Below, one piece after another: positions 43,589 through 51,896 of a stretch of 64,000 nucleotides of DNA. The stretch lies in the NCBI RefSeq assembly GCF_036248275.1, contig NZ_CP109181.1, forward strand, positions 6,014,001 to 6,078,000. The letters run 5' to 3'. The notes under the pieces were generated by a model. It was not told the origin of the DNA and searched no databases. It saw only the letters and a list, made by a program, of their open reading frames with translations. The translations under genes and the position numbers were made by a program. Origin of the DNA: Streptomyces sp. NBC_01716 (lineage in GTDB: Bacteria > Actinomycetota > Actinomycetes > Streptomycetales > Streptomycetaceae). Within the stretch, counting starts at the first letter, position 1, and every line of letters begins with the position of its first letter.

Positions 43589-44452
43589 ACTCCGGCCCGT
43601 GAGTTCGCGGGCGCGGCGGACCGTCGCCGCGTCGACCATCGCGCCCGCGCTGTCGCGGAACGCGCCACTGCCCTCGGTCAGCCGGCGTTCGAACAGGTCC
43701 AACAGGGTGTGCGCGTCGGCCAGTTCGGCGGGGTCGACACCGAACACCTTGTTGGCGACGGCGACCTGAGCCGGATGGATACAGGCCCGCCCCTGGAAGC
43801 CGAGCCCGCGCAGCCGCACGCTCGACGCGCGGAACGCCTCGGGGTCCGAGGTGTGCACCGACACGGGCGCGACGGCCGAGGCGAGAGCGTGCGCGGCCGT
43901 GTGCGCGACCGTCAGGCCACGGGCCCAGTCGAGCAGGTGGTCCCCGGGAGCGGGGTCGGGCGCCATCCGCAGGTCCGCCCGGAGGTCGACCTCGCCGAGT
44001 TGGAGATGCCGCACTCCGGCGCGGCCCGCGGTGTCGCCGAGCGAGAGCAGCCCGGTGGCGCTCTCGACCAGCAGCCCGAGCGCGACGACCGCACCCCCGT
44101 CCGCGCCCCCGGCGACCAGCGCGAGCAGTGCGTCCAGGTCGGCCCCGGCGGTGGCCTTCGGCATCCACAGCCCGTCGACCCGCCCCGTGGCCAGCAGCGC
44201 GCGGGCGTCGTCCCTGCCCCGGGCGCCCTCGTTGATCCGTATCCACAGCTCGGGGCCTTCGGCGGGGCGCTCATCGGCGAAAGCGACGGCGGCGGCGCGC
44301 GCTTCGTCCTTCCTCACCGGAGCGACGGCGTCCTCCAGATCGAGGATCAGCGCGTCCGCCCCCGAGCGTGGCGCGGCGCGCAGGAAGCGCGGCTGGTCGG
44401 CGGGTACATACAGATGGGAACGGGGCGGCCGGACAGGTACGGGCGTTGACAT
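43586..44452 (-). CDS. HpcH/HpaI aldolase/CitE family CoA-ester lyase
   Basis: 288 aa TIM-barrel enzyme of the CitE-like group that cleaves or forms CoA esters such as malyl-, citramalyl- or related acyl-CoAs. SHLYVPADQPRFLRAAPRSG is at the N-terminus, LILDLEDAVAPVRKDEAR (metal/CoA site) near residue 35, RINEGARGRDD near 72 and QLGEVDLRADLRM near 152; the C-terminal GRACIHPAQV motif completes the active site. ATG 44452 has AAGGAG 7 nt upstream. An operator candidate shared with the hydrolase gene lies in its 5' region. The substrate is not known. Confidence 0.85.
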   Translation of the reverse strand: MSTPVPVRPPRSHLYVPADQPRFLRAAPRSGADALILDLEDAVAPVRKDEARAAAVAFADERPAEGPELWIRINEGARGRDDARALLATGRVDGLWMPKATAGADLDALLALVAGGADGGAVVALGLLVESATGLLSLGDTAGRAGVRHLQLGEVDLRADLRMAPDPAPGDHLLDWARGLTVAHTAAHALASAVAPVSVHTSDPEAFRASSVRLRGLGFQGRACIHPAQVAVANKVFGVDPAELADAHTLLDLFERRLTEGSGAFRDSAGAMVDAATVRRARELTGRS

Positions 44453-44477
44453 GGAGACTCCTTACACATCATGAATC

Positions 44478-44493
44478 GGATGATGCATTTTCC
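44478..44493. promoter_or_regulatory. Operator candidate 1 of the CoA island (GntR?)
   Basis: GGATGATGCATTTTCC, centred on ATGCAT with GGA/TCC ends, between the divergent citE-like and metallo-beta-lactamase genes. Identical to 48088-48103. Confidence 0.6.
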
Positions 44494-44607
44494 GTTACAG
44501 TGATGTAGTTTGCGTCTCACCATACTTCAGGTCTGGGTATCGCGTACGGAAGTGGGCGAGGTGCCCGGACCCGTGACCCGGACTCGTAACTACGGGAGGA
44601 CCGCGGC

Positions 44608-45338
44608 GTGTTCGAAGCCGACAGCGTGACGATTACCGTGCTGGTCGAGAACCAGGTGGACATGCTGCTGCCCGACCAGGCCAGCCCCGCCGGCGGTACC
44701 GCCGGCGGGAGCGGGGGCGCGGACGACCACTGCGTCTCCCGGTACGGCCTGATCGAGCACTTCGACCCCAAACGCGTGCCCCCGCAGGCCGAGAACGGCA
44801 TCAGCTTCCTGGTCGAGGCGGTACGGGGCCGCCACAGCGTGCGCGTCCTGTTCGACGTGGGCCTGACCGGCACCGTGCTCGAACACAACACGCGCGTCCT
44901 CGGCGTCGACCCCGCCTCCATCGACCATGTCGTCATCAGCCATGGCCACCCGGACCACTTCGGCGGGTCTCGCCCGACGGCAGGCTCCGCCGCGACGAGG
45001 TCATGGACGAGATGGGGCTCGTGATCGACGTACGCGGCGCCGGCCTCGTCGTCCTCACCGGCTGCGCGCACGCCGGAGTGGTCAACACCATCGAGCAGGC
45101 GCGCGCGGTGTGCGGGCCCAAGCCGGTCCGCGCCGTCATGGGCGGCTTCCACCTCGGCTTCCCCACCACCCCGGCGGAGAACGTCGACCTGACCGCCGCC
45201 GCCTTCGCCGAGCTGGAGGTCGCGACCGTCATGCCGATGCACTGCTCCGGACTGCGCACCCACACCCGGCTGTCGACCGGCATGTCCGCCAACTATGTGC
45301 AGCCCGCGGTCGGCACCGTGCTGCGCTTCGGCCGCTGA
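44608..45338 (+). pseudogene. Metallo-beta-lactamase fold protein, broken by internal deletion/frameshift
   Basis: The frame from GTG 44608 runs through VTITVLVENQVDMLLPD and VVISHGHPDHFGGS (the HxHxDH zinc motif), then enters a wrong frame and stops at 45024. The second half continues in another frame from about 44970 with DEMGLVIDVRGAGLVVLTGC, AHAGVVNTIEQ and MPMHCSGLRTHTRL. Relatives (MBL proteins like the methanopterin-synthesis family) have roughly 100 more residues between these parts, so an internal deletion plus frameshift is likely. Both halves keep good coding bias, so the event looks recent. Confidence 0.7.
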
Positions 45339-46516
45339 TGACCGGCGACCTGCGGGGCATCCGGGTGATCGCGGTCGAACAGGCCGTCGCCGCACCCCTG
45401 TGCACCCGTCATCTGGCCGATCTCGGAGCCGAGGTCGTCAAGATCGAGCGGCCCGGCGGCGGGGACTTCGCCCGCGGTTACGACGAGAGCGTGCACGGTC
45501 TGTCCAGCCACTTCGTCTGGCTCAACCGGGGCAAGCGCAGCGTCGTACTCGACCTGAAGACCGAGCCGGGGCGGCGGGCGCTGCGCCAACTGCTCGCCGG
45601 GGCCGACGTCCTGGTCTGCAATCTGGCGCCCGGCGCCCTCGACCGGATCATCACCGACGAGGCCCTCGCGGAACTCAACCCGCGCCTGGTGCGCTGCTAT
45701 CTGTCCGGATACGGCCCGGCCGGGCCGTACGCCTACCGCAAGGCGTACGACGCGCTGGTGCAGGGCGAGGCCGGCACGATCTCCGCGACGGGCACACCCG
45801 AGACCCCGGCCAAACCCGGCGTCTCCCTCGCCGACCTGGCCGGCGGGTCCTACGCGCTCGGCGCCGTCACCTCGGCCCTGTACGCGCGTGAACGGACCGG
45901 TCTGGGACAGCGGATCGACATCGCCCTTTTCGACGTGCTGCTGGAGTGGATGAGCCCGCTGCTGCTCGCCGAACTGCACTCCGGGTCGGCGCCCCCGCCG
46001 GCCGGGCTGCGGCACGCCAGCATCGCCCCGTACGGGCCGTACACGACGGCCGACGGGCAGGACGTGCTGATCGCGGTGCAGAACGAAGGGCAGTGGCAGC
46101 GCCTCTGCCGCACGGTGCTCGACGATTCGGCGCTGCTGGACGACCCGGACTTCGGCTCGAACAGCGCGCGCGTACGGCACCGTGAACGCACCGAACGGGC
46201 CGTCCAGGCACGGCTGATCACCCTGTCCACCGCCGAGGTCACCGCGCGCCTCGAAGCCGCGGACGTGCCGCACGCGCGACTGAACCAGATCGCCGACGTA
46301 CTGGCCCATCCACAGGCCGAGGCCACCGGACGCTGGTCGGAGGCGACGCTGCCGGATGGAGAGGCGGTCCGGGTGGTCACCTCGCCGCTGCACCGCGCGG
46401 CGGAGCCGCCGGGCGGCCGAAGGGTGCCGGGGCTGGGGGAGCACACCGCCGAGGTACTGGCCGAACTCGGCCTGTCCGAGGCGGACATGGCGGAGCAGCG
46501 CGAGCCGGCCGGCTGA
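45338..46516 (+). CDS. CaiB/BaiF family CoA-transferase
   Basis: 392 aa class III CoA-transferase, moving CoA between organic acids. DLRGIRVIAVEQAVAAPLCT is at the N-terminus, followed by ADLGAEVVKIERPGGGDFAR, WLNRGKRSVVLDLKTEPGR and the GYGPAGPYAYRKAYDALVQG motif. The IALFDVLLEWM segment and the C-terminal LNQIADVLAHPQ, VPGLGEHTAEVLAELG complete the family pattern. ATG overlaps the stop of the broken metallo-beta-lactamase gene (TGATG). With the CitE-like lyase it suggests degradation of an organic acid by CoA activation and cleavage. Confidence 0.88.
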   Translation: MTGDLRGIRVIAVEQAVAAPLCTRHLADLGAEVVKIERPGGGDFARGYDESVHGLSSHFVWLNRGKRSVVLDLKTEPGRRALRQLLAGADVLVCNLAPGALDRIITDEALAELNPRLVRCYLSGYGPAGPYAYRKAYDALVQGEAGTISATGTPETPAKPGVSLADLAGGSYALGAVTSALYARERTGLGQRIDIALFDVLLEWMSPLLLAELHSGSAPPPAGLRHASIAPYGPYTTADGQDVLIAVQNEGQWQRLCRTVLDDSALLDDPDFGSNSARVRHRERTERAVQARLITLSTAEVTARLEAADVPHARLNQIADVLAHPQAEATGRWSEATLPDGEAVRVVTSPLHRAAEPPGGRRVPGLGEHTAEVLAELGLSEADMAEQREPAG

Positions 46517-46528
46517 GGCGTACGAGTC

Positions 46529-46576
46529 CTCGACCGCCGGACGGCCGCACCGCACGCGGCCCGTCCGGCGGTCGAG
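46529..46576. terminator. Bidirectional terminator between caiB-like and gntR genes
   Basis: Perfect 16 bp outer stem CTCGACCGCCGGACGG / CCGTCCGGCGGTCGAG with a further inner GGCCGC/GCGGCC pairing. Serves the convergent genes. Confidence 0.85.
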
Positions 46577-46587
46577 TGGTCCTGTCG

Positions 46588-47367
46588 TCAGTCGTTGTCG
46601 ACGTCGAACGGGTCGGCGACCGGCCGGCCCGTCAGATGCCTGCCCAACGCCAGGAAGCTGCGCGAGAGATGCCACTCCGTGGCCTTCGCCAGCGCGTCGC
46701 CGTCGCCGAGACGGGCGGCGGCCAGCATCGAACGGTGCTCGTTGGACGTCTCGTCGGCCCGGTCGTGGAGCACCTGGAGCACGTCCCAGGGGAACTTCTG
46801 CCAGAGCTGGTCGATCTCCGCCGCCAGCCCCTCGTTGCCGCACTTGGCGTAGAAGAGGAAGTGGAACTGGTAGTTGGACGCGTTCAGCCGCGCCCTGTCG
46901 CCCTCCTCCGCCGCCTGCTCCATGTCGGTGACCAGCCGCTCGGCCAGGTCGATGTCCAGCGGTGAGAGCCGCCGGGCGGCCCGCTGCATGGCGTACGGCT
47001 CCACGAGCCGCCGCAGCAGGTAGACGGTCTTGACCTGTTCGTAGTCGGCGTCCGCGACCCTGACGCCTTTGTGCGGCTCGCCGACGAGCACGCCCTCGGC
47101 CTCCAGCAGGCGCAGCGCCTCGCGGACCGGCGTGATGCTGGTGTCGAACATCGCGGCGAGCACGTCCTGTTGGATACGGCTGCCCCGGGGCAGCTCGCCC
47201 TCGCTGATCATCCGCCGCAGCTCGGTCGCGATACGGTCCCGCTTCGTCGGCGCCTTCGCCGTTGACTTCGTCGATGACTTGGCCGGTTTCGGCACGGTCC
47301 TGGCGACGCGCTCGGGTCCGACGCCGTCAGCCGTGGTGGTCTTGGTTCGTCGGGACTGCGGCGGCAT
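46588..47367 (-). CDS. GntR family regulator (FadR/FCD type)
   Basis: 259 aa repressor or activator. After a Lys/Thr-rich basic tail of about 40 residues, the winged HTH includes RIATELRRMISEGELPRGSR and ITPVREALRLLEAEGVLVGE. The all-helical FCD ligand domain (about 115-245) contains SNYQFHFLFYAKCGNEGLAA and SNEHRSMLAAARLGDGDALA, with His residues placed as in metal- or acid-binding FCD proteins. The best candidate to bind the two identical 16 bp sites in this island. ATG 47367 has AGAAGGACC upstream. Confidence 0.9.
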   Translation of the reverse strand: MPPQSRRTKTTTADGVGPERVARTVPKPAKSSTKSTAKAPTKRDRIATELRRMISEGELPRGSRIQQDVLAAMFDTSITPVREALRLLEAEGVLVGEPHKGVRVADADYEQVKTVYLLRRLVEPYAMQRAARRLSPLDIDLAERLVTDMEQAAEEGDRARLNASNYQFHFLFYAKCGNEGLAAEIDQLWQKFPWDVLQVLHDRADETSNEHRSMLAAARLGDGDALAKATEWHLSRSFLALGRHLTGRPVADPFDVDND

Positions 47368-47508
47368 GTCGTGGTCCTTCTGTCGTGGCGCTCGGTGAGC
47401 GGTGGGGGCGCGGGCGAGGGAGTGGGCGGCGGGTCCGACGAGTGTCGCATCGAACGCGACGGACGGTGCGGCGCGGGCGATTGAGGACGTACGCACCGGT
47501 GGTCCGGG

Positions 47509-48072
47509 TCAGTCGGCGGGTGCCGTGCGCAGCCCGTCGTGGAAGGCGGCCGGCACGGTGGCGAAGGCCTCGGGCTTGTCCAGACAGGCGACATGGCCCG
47601 CGCCCGGCACGACGGCGCCGGCGCCACCGAGCCGTTCGGCCAGGGCGTCGGCCGACGCCGCGGAGACCCGGTGGTCGCGCGCGCCGCGAAGTATCCGACA
47701 AGGCACGGTGAGCGGACCCGCCCGCGTGTGCGCGGGGCGGCGGGCGGCCTCGGCGCCGCCCGCCGGGGGAAAACCGACCAGGGTCAGTGAACGGACCCGG
47801 TCCGGGTGCCGTTGCGCCAGGGCGAGCGCGACGAGCGCACCGAGCCCGGACCCGACGACATCCACGGACCCGGCCCCATCCGCGTACGCGGACGCCCCTT
47901 CCACCGCCCCGTCCACGGTGAACGGCTCACTCGCGCGCGCCCCGTGGCCCGGCTGGTCGAGCGCCTTCAAGTGCCGCCCGCCCGCGCCGAGATGACCCAG
48001 CGCGGGCCCCCAGGTCGCGGCGGAGCCGCCCCAGGTGTGCAGCAGGAGAAGAGGGGTTGCCCTCGTCGTCAT
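47509..48072 (-). CDS. Alpha/beta hydrolase-like protein without nucleophile
   Basis: 187 aa alpha/beta-hydrolase fold protein, shorter than the usual 250-280 aa because the cap region is reduced. LLLLHTWGGSAATWGPAL is the oxyanion-hole strand. The nucleophile elbow reads VVGSGLGALVALALA where relatives have GHSLGG, so Gly replaces the Ser nucleophile. The acid (ARDHRVS) and His (GAGHVACLDKPEAF) remain. Likely non-catalytic, or using an unusual mechanism, or inactivated. ATG 48072 is preceded by GATGAGG. Operator candidate 2 lies just upstream. Confidence 0.7.
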   Translation of the reverse strand: MTTRATPLLLLHTWGGSAATWGPALGHLGAGGRHLKALDQPGHGARASEPFTVDGAVEGASAYADGAGSVDVVGSGLGALVALALAQRHPDRVRSLTLVGFPPAGGAEAARRPAHTRAGPLTVPCRILRGARDHRVSAASADALAERLGGAGAVVPGAGHVACLDKPEAFATVPAAFHDGLRTAPAD

Positions 48073-48087
48073 AGGCACCTCATCGCA

Positions 48088-48103
48088 GGATGATGCATTT
48101 TCC
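48088..48103. promoter_or_regulatory. Operator candidate 2 of the CoA island (GntR?)
   Basis: GGATGATGCATTTTCC, identical to 44478-44493. On the minus strand it sits just downstream of a TATACT -10 (48108-48113) that could drive the hydrolase gene. Confidence 0.6.
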
Positions 48104-48158
48104 AGGTTCTGAAGTATAGCTATTGCATGTCAGGCATCCTAGTCCCGGAATCCCCGGT

Positions 48159-48401
48159 ATGACCACGATCAAATCGGTGCGCCAAGCCGTACCGGCCGAC
48201 GGCGACGCAGCCGCCACCGATGCCGATTCCGGTGCCACGGTGCTGCTCGACGGGCTGACCATGCGATTCGGTGAGCGCACGGTTTCCAAGGACATCAACC
48301 TGACCATCGGCGCCGGCGAGGTGCTCTCCATCGTCGGATCGTCCGGCTGCGGCAAGACCACCCTGCTCCGCGCGGTGGCCGGCCTCATCCCGCCGGCCGA
48401 G
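48159..48401 (+). pseudogene. 5' fragment of an ABC transporter ATPase (nitrate/sulfonate type)
   Basis: About 80 codons: VLLDGLTMRFGERTVSKDIN, then VLSIVGSSGCGKTTLLRAVA (Walker A) and GLIPPAEG. It stops resembling an ATPase immediately after, without signature or Walker B motifs. It is fused out of frame to the 3' end of a CocE/NonD hydrolase gene. The best match is the SsuB/NrtD/TauB group of ATPases. Confidence 0.75.
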
Positions 48402-48760
48402 GGCTGTCCACCGCCTACCGCCCCTTCCACCCGCACGACCGCGCCGAACCGCTGGAGCCGGGCGAGGTGTACGCGCTCGACATCGAGATCCTGCCGACCT
48501 GTCTGGTCGTCCCGGCCGGCTACCGCATCGCGCTCCAGGTGCGGGGCAGGGACTACGTCCACCCGGGCCCCGGCGCGCGGCTGTCCAACCTGAAGAACGA
48601 CCTCACCGGCTGCGGACCGTTCCCGCACAACGACGACCGTGACCGGGTGGCGGGGACGTACGACGGGCGGACCACGGTCCACACGGGCGGGGAGAACGCG
48701 TCGTATCTGCTGCTGCCGGTGATCCCGCGGGGCGTCGCGGAGGGGATCTCGGGGGCGTGA
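48402..48760 (+). pseudogene. 3' fragment of a CocE/NonD family hydrolase
   Basis: Reads LSTAYRPFHPHDRAEPLEPG, then EVYALDIEILPTCLVVPAGY and RIALQVRGRDYVH, ending VIPRGVAEGISGA. This is the C-terminal X-Pro dipeptidyl-peptidase-like domain of CocE/NonD acylases or esterases. The catalytic alpha/beta domain is gone. It ends only 3 nt from the nasA stop. Confidence 0.75.
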
Positions 48761-48763
48761 ACG

Positions 48764-50848
48764 TCAGGCGTCCGCGCGCTCCAGACGCACCGCGCACACC
48801 TTGAACTCCGGCATCCGGGACGTCGGATCGAGCGCCGGGTTGGTCAGGTTGTTCGCCCGGCCTTCGCCCGGCCAGTGGAACGGCATGAACACCGTGTCCG
48901 CGCGGATCGCCGTCGTGATCCGCGCGGGCGCGACCGCCCGGCCACGCCGTGAGACCACGGCGAGCCGCTCGCCGTCGGCCACCCCGAGCCGCTCCGCGAG
49001 CCGTGGGTGCAGCTCCACGAACGGACCCGGCGCCGCGGCGTTCAGCTCCGCCACGCGCCGGGTCTGGGCGCCCGACTGGTACTGCGAGACGACCCGCCCC
49101 GTCGTGAGCAGCACCGGATACTCCGCGTCCGTCTCCTCGGCGGCCGGGCGGTGCACCACGGGTACGAAACGGGCCCGCCCGTCGTCCGTCGCGAACCGGT
49201 CGAGGAAGAGCCGCGGTGTCCCGGCGTGGCTCTCCTCGGGGCACGGCCAGAACACCCCGTCCTCCGCCGCGATCCGCCGGTAGGTGATCCCCGAGTAGTC
49301 GGCCGGGCCGCCCGCCGACGCCCGGCGCAGCTCGTCGAAGACCTCCTCCGGATCCGCCGGAAACCCCTTCTCGTGGCCGAGCAGCCCCGCGAGTCCGTGC
49401 AGCACCTGGAGATCGCTGCGTATGCCGGCCGGCGGGGTGATCGCCCGGCGCCGCAGCAGGACCCGCCCCTCCAGGTTCGTCGTGGTCCCGGTCTCCTCCG
49501 CCCACTGCGTCACCGGCAGGACGACATCGGCGAGCGCCGCCGTCTCCGAGAGCACCACGTCCGCCACGGCCAGGAAGTCCAACGACCGCAGCCGCGCCTC
49601 GACATGGGAGGCGCGGGGCGCCGACACGACCGGATTCGACCCCATCAGCAGCAGTGACCTCACCTCGCCGCCGAGTGCGTCGAGCAGTTCGTACGCGCTG
49701 CGCCCCGGCCCCGGCAGCGAGTCGGGATCCACGCCCCACACGCGGGCGACATGCTCCCGCGCGGCAGGGTCGGTCAGCTTCCGGTAGCCGGGCAACTGGT
49801 CGGCTTTCTGACCGTGTTCACGCCCGCCCTGCCCGTTGCCCTGGCCGGTGAGACAGCCGTAGCCGGACAGTGGCCGGCCCGCGCGCCCCGTCGCGAGGCA
49901 GAGGTTGATCCAGGCGCCCACGGTGTCGGTGCCCTTGGACTGCTGCTCGGGACCGCGCGCCGTGAGGACCATGCCCGTCGGCGCGTCGCAGAACAGGCCG
50001 ACGGCCTCGCGGAGTTGGGGAACCGGGACGCCCGTGACCCGTTCGACGTGCTCCGGCCAGTGCGCCATCGCCGCGGCCCTGGCCTCCGGCCAGCCGGTCG
50101 TACGCTCCCGGACGAACGCCTCGTCCGTCCGGCCCTGCGCCACCACGAGGTGCAACAGGCCCAGCGCCAGGGCCAGATCGGTGCCCGGCCTGGGTGCCAG
50201 ATGGAGATCCGCCTGCTCGGCGGTCCTGGTCCTGCGCGGGTCGACCACGATCAACGTGCCGCCGTTCTCGCGCAGTTCGGTCAGATACCGCAGAGCGGGC
50301 GGCATGGTCTCGGCGAGATTCGAACCGACGAGGATCACACACCCCGTACGCGGGATGTCCTCCAGCGGGAACGGCAGCCCCCGGTCGAGCCCGAACGCCC
50401 TCTGATGCGCGGCGGCGGCCGACGACATACAGAAACGCCCGTTGTAGTCGATCTGCGAGGTGCCGAGCACGACGCGGGCGAACTTGCCGAGCGCGTACGC
50501 CTTCTCGTTCGTCAGCCCGCCCCCGCCGAAGACGCCCACCGCGTCCGGCCCGTGGCCCGCCCGCGTCCGCGCGAGCCCGTCGGCGACGGCACCGAGCGCC
50601 TCGTCCCAGGTGGCGGGTTCGAGCGAGCCACCGCCGGGCCGCCGTACGAGCGGTTCGGTGAGCCGTACCCGGGACGACAGCACGGCCGGCGCCGTCCGCC
50701 CCTTGCCGCACAGCGCGCCACGGTTGACGGGGAAGCCGGCGCGCTCGACCACCTCGACACCCGGGTCCTCGTCCCCCGTACGCCGCAGGCTCATCCCGCA
50801 CTGCAACGCGCAGTACGGGCAGTGGGTCGGGACGGCCGCATCGGTCAT
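48764..50848 (-). CDS. nasA: Assimilatory nitrate reductase catalytic subunit (molybdopterin oxidoreductase)
   Basis: 694 aa Mo-bis-MGD enzyme reducing nitrate to nitrite. The 4Fe-4S site is at Cys10, Cys13, Cys17 and Cys47 (CPYCALQCGM ... CGKG). Further motifs are YNGRFCMSSAAAAHQRAFG near residue 140, GSNLAETMPPALRYL and GYGCLTGQGNGQGGREHGQK. The C-terminal Molydop_binding domain has LLTTGRVVSQYQSGAQTRRV and FMPFHWPGEGRANNLTNPA. There is no C-terminal BFD-like domain, so electrons probably arrive via a separate reductase. A GlnR-box candidate lies upstream. Confidence 0.92.
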   Translation of the reverse strand: MTDAAVPTHCPYCALQCGMSLRRTGDEDPGVEVVERAGFPVNRGALCGKGRTAPAVLSSRVRLTEPLVRRPGGGSLEPATWDEALGAVADGLARTRAGHGPDAVGVFGGGGLTNEKAYALGKFARVVLGTSQIDYNGRFCMSSAAAAHQRAFGLDRGLPFPLEDIPRTGCVILVGSNLAETMPPALRYLTELRENGGTLIVVDPRRTRTAEQADLHLAPRPGTDLALALGLLHLVVAQGRTDEAFVRERTTGWPEARAAAMAHWPEHVERVTGVPVPQLREAVGLFCDAPTGMVLTARGPEQQSKGTDTVGAWINLCLATGRAGRPLSGYGCLTGQGNGQGGREHGQKADQLPGYRKLTDPAAREHVARVWGVDPDSLPGPGRSAYELLDALGGEVRSLLLMGSNPVVSAPRASHVEARLRSLDFLAVADVVLSETAALADVVLPVTQWAEETGTTTNLEGRVLLRRRAITPPAGIRSDLQVLHGLAGLLGHEKGFPADPEEVFDELRRASAGGPADYSGITYRRIAAEDGVFWPCPEESHAGTPRLFLDRFATDDGRARFVPVVHRPAAEETDAEYPVLLTTGRVVSQYQSGAQTRRVAELNAAAPGPFVELHPRLAERLGVADGERLAVVSRRGRAVAPARITTAIRADTVFMPFHWPGEGRANNLTNPALDPTSRMPEFKVCAVRLERADA

Positions 50849-50859
50849 GCCGCCAGCGT

Positions 50860-50897
50860 GCGACCCGGGTGTTACGGCCCCGGCCGTACGCGGTTAC
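50860..50897 (-). promoter_or_regulatory. GlnR-box candidate upstream of nasA
   Basis: Minus strand GTAAC-n6-CGGCC-n6-GTAAC-n6-GTCGC. Both a-sites are perfect GTNAC and 22 nt apart as in the GlnR consensus; the b-sites are poor. 12 bp upstream of the nasA ATG, in a 115 bp gap. Confidence 0.5.
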
Positions 50898-50963
50898 GCC
50901 CCCGACACGCGCACCTCCCGCCCCCGTACCCGGCGCTGTGAGGGCCGCCCGCGCGGGCCGCGG

Positions 50964-51728
50964 TCACGGCCGGCCGCCGTCCGCCAGCGCCTCGCTGACA
51001 CCCGTCTCGACCGGGCCGAGGAAGTGCGGATCGGGCCGCGTCAGCGCGTCCAGCGCCGCCTTCCCCGCCGCCGCCAACTCCCGGACCCCGCCGTAGTACC
51101 AGGTCACGTTGTGCCGCTCGGCCACGCCGACACCGTACGAATCGACGCCCGCCGCCCGGCAGAGCGCGACCGCGCGCCGTACATGGAAGCCCTGCGTCAC
51201 CAGCACCGCCCGCTCAACCCCGAAGATCTTCTTCGCCCGGACGCAGGAGTCCCAGGTGTCGAAACCCGCGTAGTCGCTGACTATCCGGCCGTCCGGGACC
51301 CCACGTGCCGTCAGATACGTCCGCATGGCGTCCGGCTCGTCGTACTCCTCCCGGCTGTTGTCGCCGGTGACCAGCACCACCTTCACCTTGCCGCTCTCGT
51401 ACAGCTCGACCGCCGTGTCGAGCCGGTGCGCCAGATACGGCGCCGGGGCGTCGCCGCGCAGCCCCGCCCCGAACACGACTGCGACATCGTGCGCCGGTAC
51501 GTCGGCGACGGTACGGACATGGGCGTCGGCCGTCGCGTACATCCAGGTGGAGGGCGCCAGCGCGATGACACACCCGAGCATGACGGCCTGCACCGTGAGC
51601 CGCCGCGCGCGCCGCGTCCTCGGCAGCCGCACGGCGGGCAGCCGCACCTTGCTCAGCCGCACCCTGCGCAGGCGCACCTCGCGCAGGCGCGTCAACGGCT
51701 CCCACCGCGGTCGTGGCATCTTCGGCAT
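50964..51728 (-). CDS. SanA/YdcF-like (ElyC) membrane protein
   Basis: 254 aa DUF218 protein. SanA/ElyC/YdcF relatives act in envelope integrity or vancomycin tolerance. A very basic N-terminus with repeated RL and VRL units precedes one transmembrane segment (VQAVMLGCVIALAPSTWMYA). The DUF218 domain contains VAVVFGAGLRGDAPAPYLAH, VLVTGDNSREEYDEPDAM and VTQGFHVRRAVALCRAAGV, plus AERHNVTWYY. ATG 51728 places AGGGG about 9 nt upstream; ATG 51734 is possible. Confidence 0.82.
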   Translation of the reverse strand: MPKMPRPRWEPLTRLREVRLRRVRLSKVRLPAVRLPRTRRARRLTVQAVMLGCVIALAPSTWMYATADAHVRTVADVPAHDVAVVFGAGLRGDAPAPYLAHRLDTAVELYESGKVKVVLVTGDNSREEYDEPDAMRTYLTARGVPDGRIVSDYAGFDTWDSCVRAKKIFGVERAVLVTQGFHVRRAVALCRAAGVDSYGVGVAERHNVTWYYGGVRELAAAGKAALDALTRPDPHFLGPVETGVSEALADGGRP

Positions 51729-51896
51729 GAACATGAGCCCCTGTCGTCCGTCCCTACGTACTCCGTCACGCACTCCGTACGACGTCCGGCGCCCCCGAAG
51801 AGTTCGCGGCGCTCCCCTCCCGCCTGTGAGCACCCCGAAAACCTCCACGACATCCGCCGCAACCACCCGGCAACGTCCGCCCCGCAGGATCGGCCC

